Below, one piece after another: positions 8,202-16,112 of a stretch of 64,000 bases of DNA. The notes under the pieces are model-generated. The model saw only the letters and a program-made list of their open reading frames with translations. It was not told the DNA's origin and searched no databases. Position 1 is the stretch's first letter. The number at the start of each line of letters is the position of its first letter. Source of the stretch: Effrenium voratum. Taxonomy: Eukaryota > Sar > Dinophyceae > Suessiales > Symbiodiniaceae. Location of the stretch: contig CAUJNA010001236.1 in assembly GCA_963377175.1 (NCBI GenBank), forward strand, positions 817,196 to 881,195, in the 5' to 3' direction. Both the position numbers and the translations under genes were made by a program.

Positions 8202-8771
8202 ATGTCGGAGCAAGATGTGCAGACATACATTACTTGGACCCATGGAGCGCAGCCGACGTGGTTACAGTTTCACGGGCCTGGTACATTGCTGGACAGACCA
8301 GTTCGATGGACTGCTTCACCTCCGCCCCCGCCAAGGTTTCCAATACTTCTTCCACCTCCACCTCCTCCACCGCCACCACCACCGGTGATTCTACACCCAC
8401 AGTTTATGCCCTCATTGCGTGCCTCCTTGAGCCCTTCTCCTCGAGGACAGTCCTGCCCTGCCACAGTGAAATCGCAGCGCACACGCCGCTCGAGATGCAG
8501 CACTGACCAGTTCCGTGATGACGATCTACGCAGTCTTAGGAGTTCTCCGAAACGCTCTCGAACAGCATCCGCTTCCGCCCTGCGGAGATCTCGGCGACCC
8601 TTCACCGTGTTCCCTTCAAAACGAGCCACCCGTCCATCGCTGTCCCCATTGACAAGTTGCAAGCATTACTGTCATGCCTTTCTACATCATGGACGGAAGT
8701 GTCTTTCTCCCTGTGCTCGTCGCCGACCAGGACATTACCATTGCAGGTGTGTGCGGCATCAGCGGCGGTGA
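8202..8771 (+). CDS. Element ORF, YTWT-type N-terminus with polyproline and RS region
   Basis: The ATG at 8202 opens a 189-aa frame. The N-terminus (QDVQTYITWT, then GPGTLL and a Trp) resembles ORF1b at 1416 and, more loosely, the WxRxYxPG start of the downstream paralogous family. It is followed by polyproline (residues about 45-65) and an Arg/Ser-rich stretch. After about 8660 the frame becomes Cys/His/Arg-rich, and a different frame reads MPFYIMDGSVFLPVLVADQD from 8674 to a stop at 8776-8778; that looks more protein-like, so the true C-terminus may lie there after a frame change. No enzyme domain is seen. Confidence 0.55.
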   Translation: MSEQDVQTYITWTHGAQPTWLQFHGPGTLLDRPVRWTASPPPPPRFPILLPPPPPPPPPPPVILHPQFMPSLRASLSPSPRGQSCPATVKSQRTRRSRCSTDQFRDDDLRSLRSSPKRSRTASASALRRSRRPFTVFPSKRATRPSLSPLTSCKHYCHAFLHHGRKCLSPCARRRPGHYHCRCVRHQRR

Positions 8772-8778
8772 AGCATAG

Positions 8779-8956
8779 GTGTCGTATACTGTAGACCCTG
8801 TGGATTTGTCCCGCCTTCAGTTTGAAAAGTTGTCTTGCATTGCGTTGTTCAACACATTCTCATTGCGTCAGGTTGTCATGGCATGAGTGTTTTCGCCGCA
8901 GATTCAGTGGATTTGCGATTTCTTTCAGCGGCCCTGCGACGACCAGTTTTGCCGCT
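8779..8956 (+). promoter_or_regulatory. T/G-rich intercistronic tract before paralog 1
   Basis: It contains GTGTTTTCGCCGCAG (ending near 8901) and GCGATTTCTTTCAG (ending near 8930), shortly before the ATG at 8957. The words TTTTCGCCGC and TTGCATTGCGTTG recur in modified form before paralog 2. Confidence 0.45.
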
Positions 8957-9379
8957 ATGAACCCTCACTATTTTGAGTACCACATCGAGAGAGGAGTGGA
9001 ATGGATTCGAATTTACACACCGGGCACGTGGCAACCCGTAGCCACAGATACTCTGGTTCGTGCCCCAGACTACGCTTCCACGTATCGGGAGTGGCGCAAG
9101 TCATATCACTTTGACGTGTACTTGCCCGAAGACAGCACCGGAGGAACAGCTGCGGACCCCAATGTCACGCCCAGTTCGTATGTGTCATACCACGTGTGGG
9201 AGTACCGAGACTGGGAAACACGAGGTTATCAACGCCTTGGCGCTCCACTACCAGCAATTGGATCGGCGGCGCTCGTGAATGAAGAAGCTACTTCCTCGTT
9301 GGAGTCTTCAGTTCCGGATGGGGCGTGGCGGGAACCTTCACCACCACCATTCTATGATCCTTGGAACGAATCGGATTGA
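8957..9379 (+). CDS. Tandem Trp-rich paralog 1, 140 aa
   Basis: First of four related ORFs. The core reads VEWIRIYTPGTWQPVA, then STYREWRKSYHFDVY, DSTGGT, and YRDWETRGYQRLG, followed by a short acidic/proline tail. The repeated Trp/Tyr/Arg pattern is conserved with the ORFs at 9558 (closest), 10,147 and 10,876. The conserved core is about 95 residues and has no signal peptide, membrane segment or Cys cluster. I recognise no known family; a compact beta-rich or ligand-binding fold is only a guess. An intact frame shared among tandem copies argues for selection at the protein level. Confidence 0.7.
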   Translation: MNPHYFEYHIERGVEWIRIYTPGTWQPVATDTLVRAPDYASTYREWRKSYHFDVYLPEDSTGGTAADPNVTPSSYVSYHVWEYRDWETRGYQRLGAPLPAIGSAALVNEEATSSLESSVPDGAWREPSPPPFYDPWNESD

Positions 9380-9557
9380 TGCTTGAGCAACATGTCGGTT
9401 AAAATGATGCGATTGTGACTGATCTGATTGCGACATCATGTTGGGTTGTCTTGGATTGTGTTGTGCTTTCCGGCTCCATGTTTTCGCCGCTTCCCTTTTG
9501 CCTCCTAGCGGCTTCCCTGGTTGATATGTTCAATTCTACAATATATGGCACTGCAAG
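9380..9557 (+). promoter_or_regulatory. T/G-rich intercistronic tract before paralog 2
   Basis: It contains TTTTCGCCGCTTCCC and CTTTTGCCTCCTAG (ending near 9509), then GGCACTGCAAG immediately before the ATG at 9558. It corresponds to the tract before paralog 1. Confidence 0.4.
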
Positions 9558-9968
9558 ATGGACCCTGCCACGCTCTTTGAGTACGACATCGTCAATGGCC
9601 CTGCGAGCACAAGCGTTGAATGGATTCGGGTCTATGTACCTGGTCCGTGGCAACCAGTTGCCGAAAACACCTTGGGACCTGCCCCGGAGGACACAACCAC
9701 CTATCGGGAATGGCGCAAAGTCTACCACTTCGACGTGTATTGGCCTAGGGACAGCACGGGCGGCACCAATATGGGCTTTGTTTCCCAGCCGGTCTCATAT
9801 GCGTCCTTCTATACATGGCAGTTTCGTGACTGGGTCACCAGAGGTTATCAACGGCTTGGGCGTCCGCACCCCAACATTGCACGTCCAGTTTTCGCTTCGG
9901 GATCACCAGACCTCATGTACGCTGGACTGTCCTCTTCGTCGGCATCCTCGAACTCAGATGGTGGCTGA
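9558..9968 (+). CDS. Tandem Trp-rich paralog 2, 136 aa
   Basis: The most similar copy to paralog 1: VEWIRVYVPGPWQPVAENTL, then TTYREWRKVYHFDVYWP, DSTGGT, and FRDWVTRGYQRLG. The tail is Ser-rich (LSSSSASSNSDGG) and unrelated to paralog 1's tail, so the core is conserved and the C-terminus free to vary. The start at 9558 is set by paralogy (MDPATLFEYD compared with MNPHYFEYH). The frame is intact. No known domain. Confidence 0.7.
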   Translation: MDPATLFEYDIVNGPASTSVEWIRVYVPGPWQPVAENTLGPAPEDTTTYREWRKVYHFDVYWPRDSTGGTNMGFVSQPVSYASFYTWQFRDWVTRGYQRLGRPHPNIARPVFASGSPDLMYAGLSSSSASSNSDGG

Positions 9969-10146
9969 TGCTCGTCCTCGTCTTTTCTGGATATTCAATT
10001 CAATTTGATTGGGGCGAGTGACTTCGACACCTGAGCCGCGCCTTGCTACAAAAGTGTTTGCTTTCATGTTTGATGTTGTGTCACATGTAGTAATAGCTGT
10101 CTGCAGCCGTACACCTCTCAATCTGTCATCAAGGGTTTGAGTTGTC
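9969..10146 (+). promoter_or_regulatory. Intercistronic tract before paralog 3
   Basis: T/G-rich sequence (GTGTTTGCTTTCATGTTTGATG) with CTGTCTGCAG near 10,107, then a leader to the ATG at 10,147. No ORF with coding character is present. Confidence 0.4.
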
Positions 10147-10728
10147 ATGCCGTGGCTGGAGTGGTGTCCGGATCCTCAACAACCAGATGCCCAGTGGGTC
10201 AAGGTCTTTCATCCGGGATCATGGACTTGACAGGACGAACATGATGCTCCACCTCCGCCTCACACATACAGAGAGTGGAAGGAGTTCTATGTCCCAAATC
10301 CTGATCAAGACGGTGCGCAGCCCAACGTCAGCATTTGGTACAAAAGAGACTGGGCCACAGAGGGCTATCGGCGAGTCGCTGCCCCTCAAGCTGGTCATGA
10401 CTTCGACTCGATGTCTTTTCCTGATCAACATAGCGTGGCCACGCAATCCTCGGCATTGTGTATGTCACCGCAAATGTTGGATGCGATTCTTAGATCATCG
10501 GATGCGGCGGCTTTCTCCACTGAGGATCTGACTCGTCTTCAAGATGGGATTTCTCAACAACTGTCGGATCGCGCGCGTCATGCATCCCAACAACACCAAC
10601 CAGTACGTGCATCTCGTGGAATTGCACCACCAGAGTCTATTGGGGTCTCTGATCCATACCTGCCTGCGACACAATCATGCAGCCCCACCGCCAAAGTGAA
10701 GCCTATCTTCGAGCTAAATGATGACTAG
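10147..10728 (+). pseudogene. Tandem Trp-rich paralog 3 with an in-frame TGA
   Basis: The frame starts MPWLEWCPDPQQPDAQWVKV and reaches FHPGSWT, where TGA (10,228-10,230) interrupts it; the same frame then continues TYREWKEFYVPNPDQDG and YKRDWATEGYRRV to a stop at 10,728. The family motifs therefore flank the TGA with no frame change. Its C-terminal tail is long (about 100 residues, Ser/Gln-rich). Either the copy is inactivated by one point mutation or UGA is read through; a downstream ATG at 10,411 would only give the tail. The core is more diverged than paralogs 1 and 2 and closest to paralog 4 at the start (PWLEW compared with PWLEY). Confidence 0.65.
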
Positions 10729-10875
10729 ACTGATGCGTGTTGGGCATGGCACAAAAGGGTGATTTTCATGCTTGTGCTGCCTTGCTTGGTTGCTGATTGT
10801 GCATGGTTGTGCATGGTGACTGTTTCTTTACTAGCTGGATCTGAACCCGCGGTACGCCCTGTCTCTCACTTCGGC
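10729..10875 (+). promoter_or_regulatory. T/G-rich intercistronic tract before paralog 4
   Basis: It contains GCCTTGCTTGGTTGCTGATTG and ends ACTGTTTCTTTACTAG near 10,834, about 40 bases before the ATG at 10,876. Confidence 0.45.
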
Positions 10876-11388
10876 ATGGACATCGAGGATGCAAAGCAGC
10901 ACCCATGGCTCGAATATTCGGTCTGGCAGGATCAGGAGTGGGTGCGGATCTATACTCCGGGACAACCTCAGCTGTGGCAACCTGGAGAAACCGTACCTGA
11001 CCTACCAGACAACTCGTTTCGGGAGTGGAAGCGGGTAACTGATCCCATTGGTGAGACTGGTGAACACAGTCAGGCGTGGACCATTCGCGACTGGCAGCAT
11101 CAAGGATACCAACGCATTCTTTCTCGCAGGGAGTCCTTCTCCACACATCATGCCCGTGATCAATCACTTGTTGATGTGCAGAATTCCGACGCAATCCGAG
11201 TAGAGGAAATGTTCACCTATGCTCCCCCTATTTCTGACGGTGATCGCTCGACTGCTTTGCAATTCCCTCCGGTCTTCTATGGCGACACCCGTAATGCTCA
11301 TCGTGGTGATCTTTCGTTCCCGTCTTCTGAGCGGTTTAGGGCAGTTTCGCGTTCCCCTCGCCGCGGTGGATATTTTGGCAAACGATAA
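10876..11388 (+). CDS. Tandem Trp-rich paralog 4, 170 aa
   Basis: The last element ORF. The core reads PWLEYSVWQDQEWVRIYTPG, then LWQPGE, SFREWKRV, and TIRDWQHQGYQRIL, matching paralogs 1-3 but lacking the HFDVY..DSTGGT segment. The tail of about 80 residues ends in a basic SRSPRRGGYFGKR, which links it to the RS-rich element proteins. The frame is intact. It sits about 50 bases before the hairpin and 3' repeat. Confidence 0.68.
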   Translation: MDIEDAKQHPWLEYSVWQDQEWVRIYTPGQPQLWQPGETVPDLPDNSFREWKRVTDPIGETGEHSQAWTIRDWQHQGYQRILSRRESFSTHHARDQSLVDVQNSDAIRVEEMFTYAPPISDGDRSTALQFPPVFYGDTRNAHRGDLSFPSSERFRAVSRSPRRGGYFGKR

Positions 11389-11435
11389 GGACACAAAGTT
11401 GAGCATGTGATCTTCCTGCTGAAAAAGAGACTTCT

Positions 11436-11454
11436 CGCCCCTCACTGAGGGGCG
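11436..11454. terminator. Perfect palindrome abutting the 3' repeat
   Basis: CGCCCCTCACTGAGGGGCG has 9-bp arms around one central base and directly adjoins the 3' direct repeat. It could be an RNA 3' structure recognised by the RT or part of a terminator; which is unknown. Confidence 0.5.
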
Positions 11455-11788
11455 TGTGTGTGCGCCGAGTGACAGAATGCCCTGTCACCACTATTAGTAG
11501 CAGGGGGCGTGGCAGCCATCTTCCTAGCCACGCCAACGAAGCTATGGAAGTTTGGCCGGAAGCGTTGAGGGACGCCTCAATGCGTACCTGCAAGTGATTC
11601 TGAATGTCTATTTGGCCCCCTTGGTTGCGACGCTGTTTGTGCTTCTTGTTCTTTCGGGTAACGTTTTCGTTTCTAAAGTGAAGCCAAGTGACGTGCAAGC
11701 AGAACTCAGCCGAGACTCATCAGTTGTACTCGAGACTCATCAGTTGTACTCGAAAGATTAGCACCCTCCATCTGGAGTTTAAGTGTGT
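11452..11788 (+). repeat. 3' terminal direct repeat (pseudo-LTR)
   Basis: Nearly identical to 43-356 and in the same orientation, with the same three hairpins. It differs by a 20-bp tandem duplication (AGACTCATCAGTTGTACTCG, around 11,712-11,752), a small change at the start (GCGCCGAG compared with GCGGAG) and a few substitutions. High identity implies a recent insertion or homogenisation. Confidence 0.85.
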
Positions 11789-11965
11789 TGTGTGTGCTTG
11801 TGCGTTTGCAGGCCTGTGTTTGCTTCCGTGTGCGTGTCTTCTGGGTTTTTGTGGGCGTTTGTGGCGCATTTGTGTGTTTGTGTTTGCTATTTGTTTGCGT
11901 GTGTGTGTGGTGTTGCACACTGTTTCGGTATTTGTGTATGTGCCTGCCTGTATGAGTGCGTTTGT
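11783..11965. repeat. Degenerate TG-rich tract flanking the element
   Basis: GTGTGT/GTTTGT-type low-complexity sequence that resembles the left flank at 20-51. It is likely the insertion target. The right copy of the candidate 14-bp target duplication is at 11,783-11,796. Confidence 0.5.
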
Positions 11966-12116
11966 GGTGGGCATGTCATGAGAGTGCTCAAATGCTGTGG
12001 ATTTTGGCCACCTCGCATGGTGATCACTTTGTGCAATGCTTTGAGGCCTGGGGGGACCACTTGCCCTGCATGTCAGGCAGCTCCTTTCCGCGTTGCAGCG
12101 CGCGCACCGTTTCAGC

Positions 12117-12284
12117 GTGGTCTCTTTTGACGCAGCTCTGTCTGCAAAGGGTGACTGGCGCTGGGGCTGTGAGCTGCTGTGGCAGATGCAGACGCTCGAC
12201 AGCATTGTAGAGGGTGTGAAGCATGCATTTGCTGAGAATTCGGTCGGGACAAACGCGCAGATTGCAAGGATGCAGAATGTGTGA
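12117..12284 (+). CDS. PPR-like exon
   Basis: The frame VVSFDAALSAKGDWRWGCEL, then LLWQM, resembles one pentatricopeptide repeat as typically written in dinoflagellate PPR proteins (V.FNAALSAC...W..AL.LL..M). The frame ends at 12,284. PPR proteins bind organellar RNA. Only one repeat is evident, the Cys of the consensus is missing and exon borders are unclear, so this may be a relic. Confidence 0.35.
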   Translation: MVSFDAALSAKGDWRWGCELLWQMQTLDSIVEGVKHAFAENSVGTNAQIARMQNV

Positions 12285-12294
12285 GTCATTGGGC

Positions 12295-12406
12295 GGAGGA
12301 AGAGAAGAGACTGCGGGAGGGAGAGGCAGAGAGATAGAGAGAGGAAGGCAGAGATAGAGAGAGAGAGGGAGGGAGGGAGGGAGGGAGGGAGGGAGGGAGG
12401 GAGGAA
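12295..12406. repeat. GA/GGGA microsatellite
   Basis: Purine-rich tract ending in about ten GGGA units. Confidence 0.85.
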
Positions 12407-13055
12407 AAGCAGCAATAAAATGGAAGAAAGAAAAAAGGACGAACTAAAGACAAGAAAAGAACATAACAAAAGCATAAAGACACCAATAGACAGAAAATAA
12501 CAGAACAAAGTAAGAGAAGAACATCACGCAAATCAGAGATTCAAATGTAATAACATATCATATCATGACACAAAGGCATAAATAAAGAAATGACGAGACA
12601 CAAACTGGAAATCCAAGGAAAGGACATCCATGAAAATAAATAAGGTTAAACATATATGTATATGATATACATAACACAAATGATAACAACAGCACAAATA
12701 AAGGAAGAATAGCGTACCTCAACAGATGAATCAATACAATGTGGTGGGACACTCTGTGCCCACTCAGGGATGGCAAACACACATGAAGCCGAAACCTACC
12801 GGACCGGCCGGAAGGGTTCTTTCCGCTTTGGCAGGTTCCCATACAATGGTACCTGCACATTCATTGGTTTTCCGACGTGTGTCCAACGGGTTTCCAAAGC
12901 TTGGTTGCTTGAAAGTTCACGTAGTTTCCGAGCGCATGACTCCTCTCTGCGAAGAAAAACAAATCCATGCTCAGATCTGGGTGACAATCTGAGGGAACCA
13001 TGCGAGCCAACAAGAAATCCTTTGAGTCGCAGCCCCTAGGTTTCAGACATGCGAG
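12407..13055. other. A-rich and unique sequence, nothing recognised
   Basis: A-rich to 12,710, then mixed composition. No credible exon or RNA gene was seen. Confidence 0.4.
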
Positions 13056-13190
13056 ATGCCACGAGCTGAGTCCATGAGGCGCCTTTGGGGTTGCACGGCC
13101 TTCTCCTATGAGCTGCTTCTGCCCACACTGCCACGAGTCATGGCCCAGAAGCTGATTGCAGAGGCTGCGTCCGGGAACCAGGGGAGTTCA
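13056..13190 (+). CDS. Possible exon of unknown gene
   Basis: The frame reads MPRAESMRRLWGCTAF and then LPRVMAQKLIAEAASGN, a plausible helical segment that could belong to the PPR-like gene upstream. Coding character fades after about 13,190. There is no family match. Confidence 0.2.
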
Positions 13191-14192
13191 AGCCAAGAGT
13201 GGGGGAGCCTGACGCAGGACCCGAAAGCAACAGCGTTAGACTTGGTTTCCTTTATCAGCCCGATTGGCATATTCTCACCCACCCTGTGGTGCCTCATTGC
13301 GTCTTGTTGCTTCAGTACTGCAGAATGGTGGTGTTGGCCATGTGAAAATCGACAAGTGGCCTTTCCCCGGAAAATTATTTTTCTTATCCCAATGTGGCAG
13401 ATATCGCGATTCACATACTATCCAGAACTGCCAGCGGGAGATCACCCACTTCTTTACCACCCCTTTTTCTGGATGCATGGCATGCAAGTTGGCCCAGTTG
13501 ACATGTATCTAACAAAGGCTGTGGCCCTCGAATTGGAACTTCGAATCGTTTGGACCCGATTCGCGGCACAGTGATTCTGGCAATCGTCTCTAGCTGAAGG
13601 GCCAAATTTAGCAAAGATGCGTCATATCTGGGACGATGGGCACAAACAGAAAGTAAAGGAGCGGGATGGCAAAGCATCCGTCACGTCAGCCTGTCAGCCC
13701 GTCAGCCGCAGTTGCAGGTGGCTGAGGACGTGACGCTTGAGCTGGTTGACGATCTGAGACGCACACGCGAGGGTTAGCAATGGCCGCTTTGCTTTGCCTG
13801 GCTCTGACATACATGGGTCTGCAGGAAGCATCACTCTGATGCCATCAGGGTGATGCTTCCTGCAGACCCTTTCGCTGCTTAGCTGTGCAAAGCCCCATAT
13901 GTGGGCCCGGCACTGCCTCGGGCGCGCCCAGCCTTTGAAGCAACGTCCCCACAAGATGACTGCCAAGTGAGAGAGTGTCGCTTTGTCCTTGTCAGGCATT
14001 TGATATCGTCCATACGGGGAAACATTCTGGCATGACTCGGACCATTGTCGGGGTCGGAATAATCTTATAAAAGATGGGATGCTGGCATCCACCAGTTCCC
14101 TTCATTGAATTGACAAATGCTATGACATAGAAGTTCGTGTTGGCACTTCTGGCATTTCAACCAATCCGAACCGCAAATGCAACATAAACGTT
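13191..14192. other. Non-coding stretch
   Basis: No convincing exon. It contains the long hairpin at 13,818-13,866. Confidence 0.4.
13818..13866. repeat. Near-perfect 24-bp inverted repeat hairpin
   Basis: The arms (13,818-13,841 and 13,843-13,866) pair over 24 bases with a single G-T mismatch around one central base. The transcript would fold into a long hairpin. Confidence 0.8.
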
Positions 14193-14308
14193 CTTTATGG
14201 CCATTTGGTGGGATCTTTGGACTTTAACTCTTCGGGAAACAGTGGATTTTCCATTGGACCTCTACAAAAACAACAAACTTGCTGCAGTGGATGCCCACTG
14301 CAGCAACA
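14193..14308 (+). repeat. Dispersed fold-back repeat, copy A
   Basis: It shares TTTGG(T)TGGGATCTTTGGAC and a final CTGCAGCAAC with copies at 22,751, 32,785, 47,215 and 61,559. It ends about 15 bases before the acceptor of the FKBP exon at 14,323. Confidence 0.65.
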
Positions 14309-14322
14309 CGACTATGTCGCAG

Positions 14323-14352
14323 GTGACTGTGCACTACACAGGCCGCTTAGAG
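14323..14352 (+). CDS. FKBP gene 1, exon encoding VTVHYTGRLE
   Basis: FKBP-type peptidyl-prolyl isomerases start their domain with a V.V.Y.G.L strand; VTVHYTGRLE is a textbook match. The exon follows TCGCAG and joins in frame to the next exon if the intron begins with GC (14,353). FKBPs catalyse cis-trans isomerisation of proline bonds and assist folding. The first coding exon with the start Met was not found. Confidence 0.7.
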
Positions 14353-15013
14353 GCCCGGCAGAGGTCGGAGAGCTTGCAGAAGTCAATCTATGGCTTCTTC
14401 TTTTTGCAAGGCGCTGTGGAAGGCGTGTCTTGGACAAATGGTGACAGCCTACTTATTCTTTGTCCACTCGCTTTCCCTGCAACTGCCATGTTTTTCCCGA
14501 GTTGTGTCGCACTTGCGGTTGCAGCTTTTGTGTGGTCGCTGTGATGCGCTCGGCTCGGTTCGTCCCACTGATATGCTTGGTGGAGGGCGCCTGCTTATGC
14601 TTGAGGCTTCTTAAAATCATCCCTGCTCACTTCCCCAGAATTAGCTCCCCTTTTGTTGTTGCTGCTTTTTTGGGGTCCCTTTGTTTTCCACGAACCTAAT
14701 TCCCCAGCCTTCTGGGCAATTGATACTGCGGTGCAACCTCGGCAGCTCAGTATCGATTCGATGGTTGATGTTAGTGTTTTAGAACGGGGCCAGTTGAAGG
14801 TTCCCAAAGGTGCAAATGTGTATACATTAATGACTCACCTTGGTTGCGTCCTCTGCTACTATAATTGTGTTCATTACAGCGACTGCTTGGTATGGATACC
14901 GCAGATGCCTGAAGACTTGATGTACATGGCAAAAATAAGTTGCTCGTTGTTCAATGTTTGGAAGCCGAACATGCCAAGGCACCGTCAATGGTGCATGCGA
15001 TTTCGTTCGGCAG

Positions 15014-15056
15014 GCGACAGGCGAAGAGTTCGACTCCTCCCGTGGCAAGGACACGG
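15014..15056 (+). CDS. FKBP gene 1, exon encoding TGEEFDSSRGKDT
   Basis: It follows TTCGGCAG and reads A-TGEEFDSSRGKDT, the G..FDSS loop and strand of the FKBP fold, including the Asp that lines the active site in the family. It continues directly from GRLE of the previous exon. The 3' border is uncertain by a few bases. Confidence 0.7.
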
Positions 15057-15485
15057 CAGTCTACGGGTCCCGAACGACACATCGCCCGAGCAACGGATCG
15101 GCTCTGTTTCTTTGGTCCTCCGAAAGTGCCATGGCATTTGCCCCCCTTTTGCCAGGCACGAAAGCCGTGAAAATCGCAGGTTCCGTAAGGAATTGCATAG
15201 GGCCGCTCAAGATGTTCAAGTCAACTCCGAATGCGATGTCGGGGGCGGGTTTGGCAGAAATGGGTTGGCTTAGCATTGGTTGAGCGTTTCCTCATTCTGA
15301 TTTGGCATTGGGATCTAGCACTGTTCGGGGGTCGGTGGTGCCTGACAATGGGCATGAAAGGAGGTTGAACAGCAGAAGATGTTGCTGAGCTCAATCAACA
15401 GCTTGCCCATTGAGTCCCTAGTCACCTGCTTAGCCGAATGTGTTTTGGCGTTCTCGTGCGGCATCGGCGCCTTGACAGGAGCCAG

Positions 15486-15521
15486 CTGTATTTTCTATCG
15501 GCAAGGGGGAGGTCATCAAAG
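15486..15521 (+). CDS. FKBP gene 1, exon encoding VFSIGKGEVIKG
   Basis: The sequence VFSIGKGEVIK corresponds to the conserved F.LG.G.VI.GW segment, with the Val-Ile pair that contacts proline in FKBPs. The exon ends AAAG and joins to GCTGGGAG at 15,774 to give K-G-W-E exactly as the family requires; the intron then starts with GC. Confidence 0.7.
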
Positions 15522-15773
15522 GCAAGCTGGGGCAAGTGGTACTCCAGTGCTGACATAGCGCTCACTGGCTGGTGTGGGGCCAAATTGAACTTCAATCCAG
15601 TTGCCTATGCGGGCTGGGCAGGGGGGGGGAAGGAGACAGACATGATCAGGCGCAGCAAGTCCATGACACGGACAGTCAAGTGCGTGGCAACGCTTGAGCT
15701 GGCCGCGACTTAACGAGGCATGGAAGGTCAACCGCTTCTAAGCTGTGGTTTGCTGCCTGTCAATTTGTGCCAG

Positions 15774-15811
15774 GCTGGGAGGCAGCCATACCCACCATGC
15801 GGCAGGGCGAG
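15774..15811 (+). CDS. FKBP gene 1, exon encoding GWEAAIPTMRQGE
   Basis: GWEAAIPTMRQGE matches the GW..G...M..GE helix and turn of FKBPs, including the active-site Trp. The acceptor is TGTGCCAG; the exon ends GGCGAG and joins to GCCCGG at 16,068 to continue GEARLTISP. The intron again begins with GC. Confidence 0.75.
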
Positions 15812-16067
15812 GCACAGCCACCTGATCGGCATGTGCTTGCAAAGCTCACGCCCTGGGATTTGCAATTGGCAATGTTACGGGACTCTAAGTTCTTCTGGGA
15901 AGAGTTGGGCACGGGAGGGTTGGACTGTTGGACTTCTGCGAGTCAAAACGGTGCCAGCTTTCGGCTTTCGGTCCGCGTCTCAAGCGCGTCGTTTCCAAAG
16001 GCAACCGCTTGAAGCCACGCACCTGACGTTGGTGCCACTTCTCTCAGTGGCATGTGCGCTCGAGGAG

Positions 16068-16111
16068 GCCCGGCTGACCATCTCCCCCAGTTTTGCCTAC
16101 GGATCCGAAGG
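16068..16111 (+). CDS. FKBP gene 1, exon encoding ARLTISPSFAYGSEG
   Basis: ARLTISPSFAYGSEG is the conserved A.L.I.P..AYG..G segment with the active-site Tyr. The exon ends near GAAGG; the remaining C-terminal strand (IPP....LVFDVDLL) is found in frame only at 22.86 kb, with a Rab gene in between. Confidence 0.75.
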
Positions 16112-16112
16112 G

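Larger units (their letters stand above)
43..11788 (+). mobile_element. Multigene Penelope-like retroelement with terminal direct repeats
   Basis: Two direct repeats, nearly identical apart from a 20-bp internal duplication, bound a block in which all credible ORFs run on the + strand. The core has a GIY-YIG-like segment followed by a reverse transcriptase whose motif A, motif B and motif C are readable. Penelope-like elements are known to carry GIY-YIG endonucleases and pseudo-LTR direct repeats, so this fits better than a retrovirus-type LTR element: no integrase, protease or RNase H was seen. The roughly ten additional ORFs (RS-rich proteins and a four-member paralogous family) are not part of any Penelope-like element I know. 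Retroelement identity is well supported; the exact clade and the role of the accessory genes are inference. The copy is damaged by frameshifts and one stop. Confidence 0.8.

Noticed and set aside
8270..8662. Minus-strand glycine-rich ORF
   Set aside because: Complement of the polyproline region of the element ORF at 8202.
11690..11760. CTGATGA on the minus strand as a possible hammerhead core
   Set aside because: No GAAA follows a closable stem II at the needed spacing, and the + strand (transcript sense) lacks the core.
43..11788. Retroviral or Gypsy/Copia LTR element
   Set aside because: No protease, RNase H or integrase motif, and the RT motifs (MGSP, YVDN) fit Penelope-type enzymes better.
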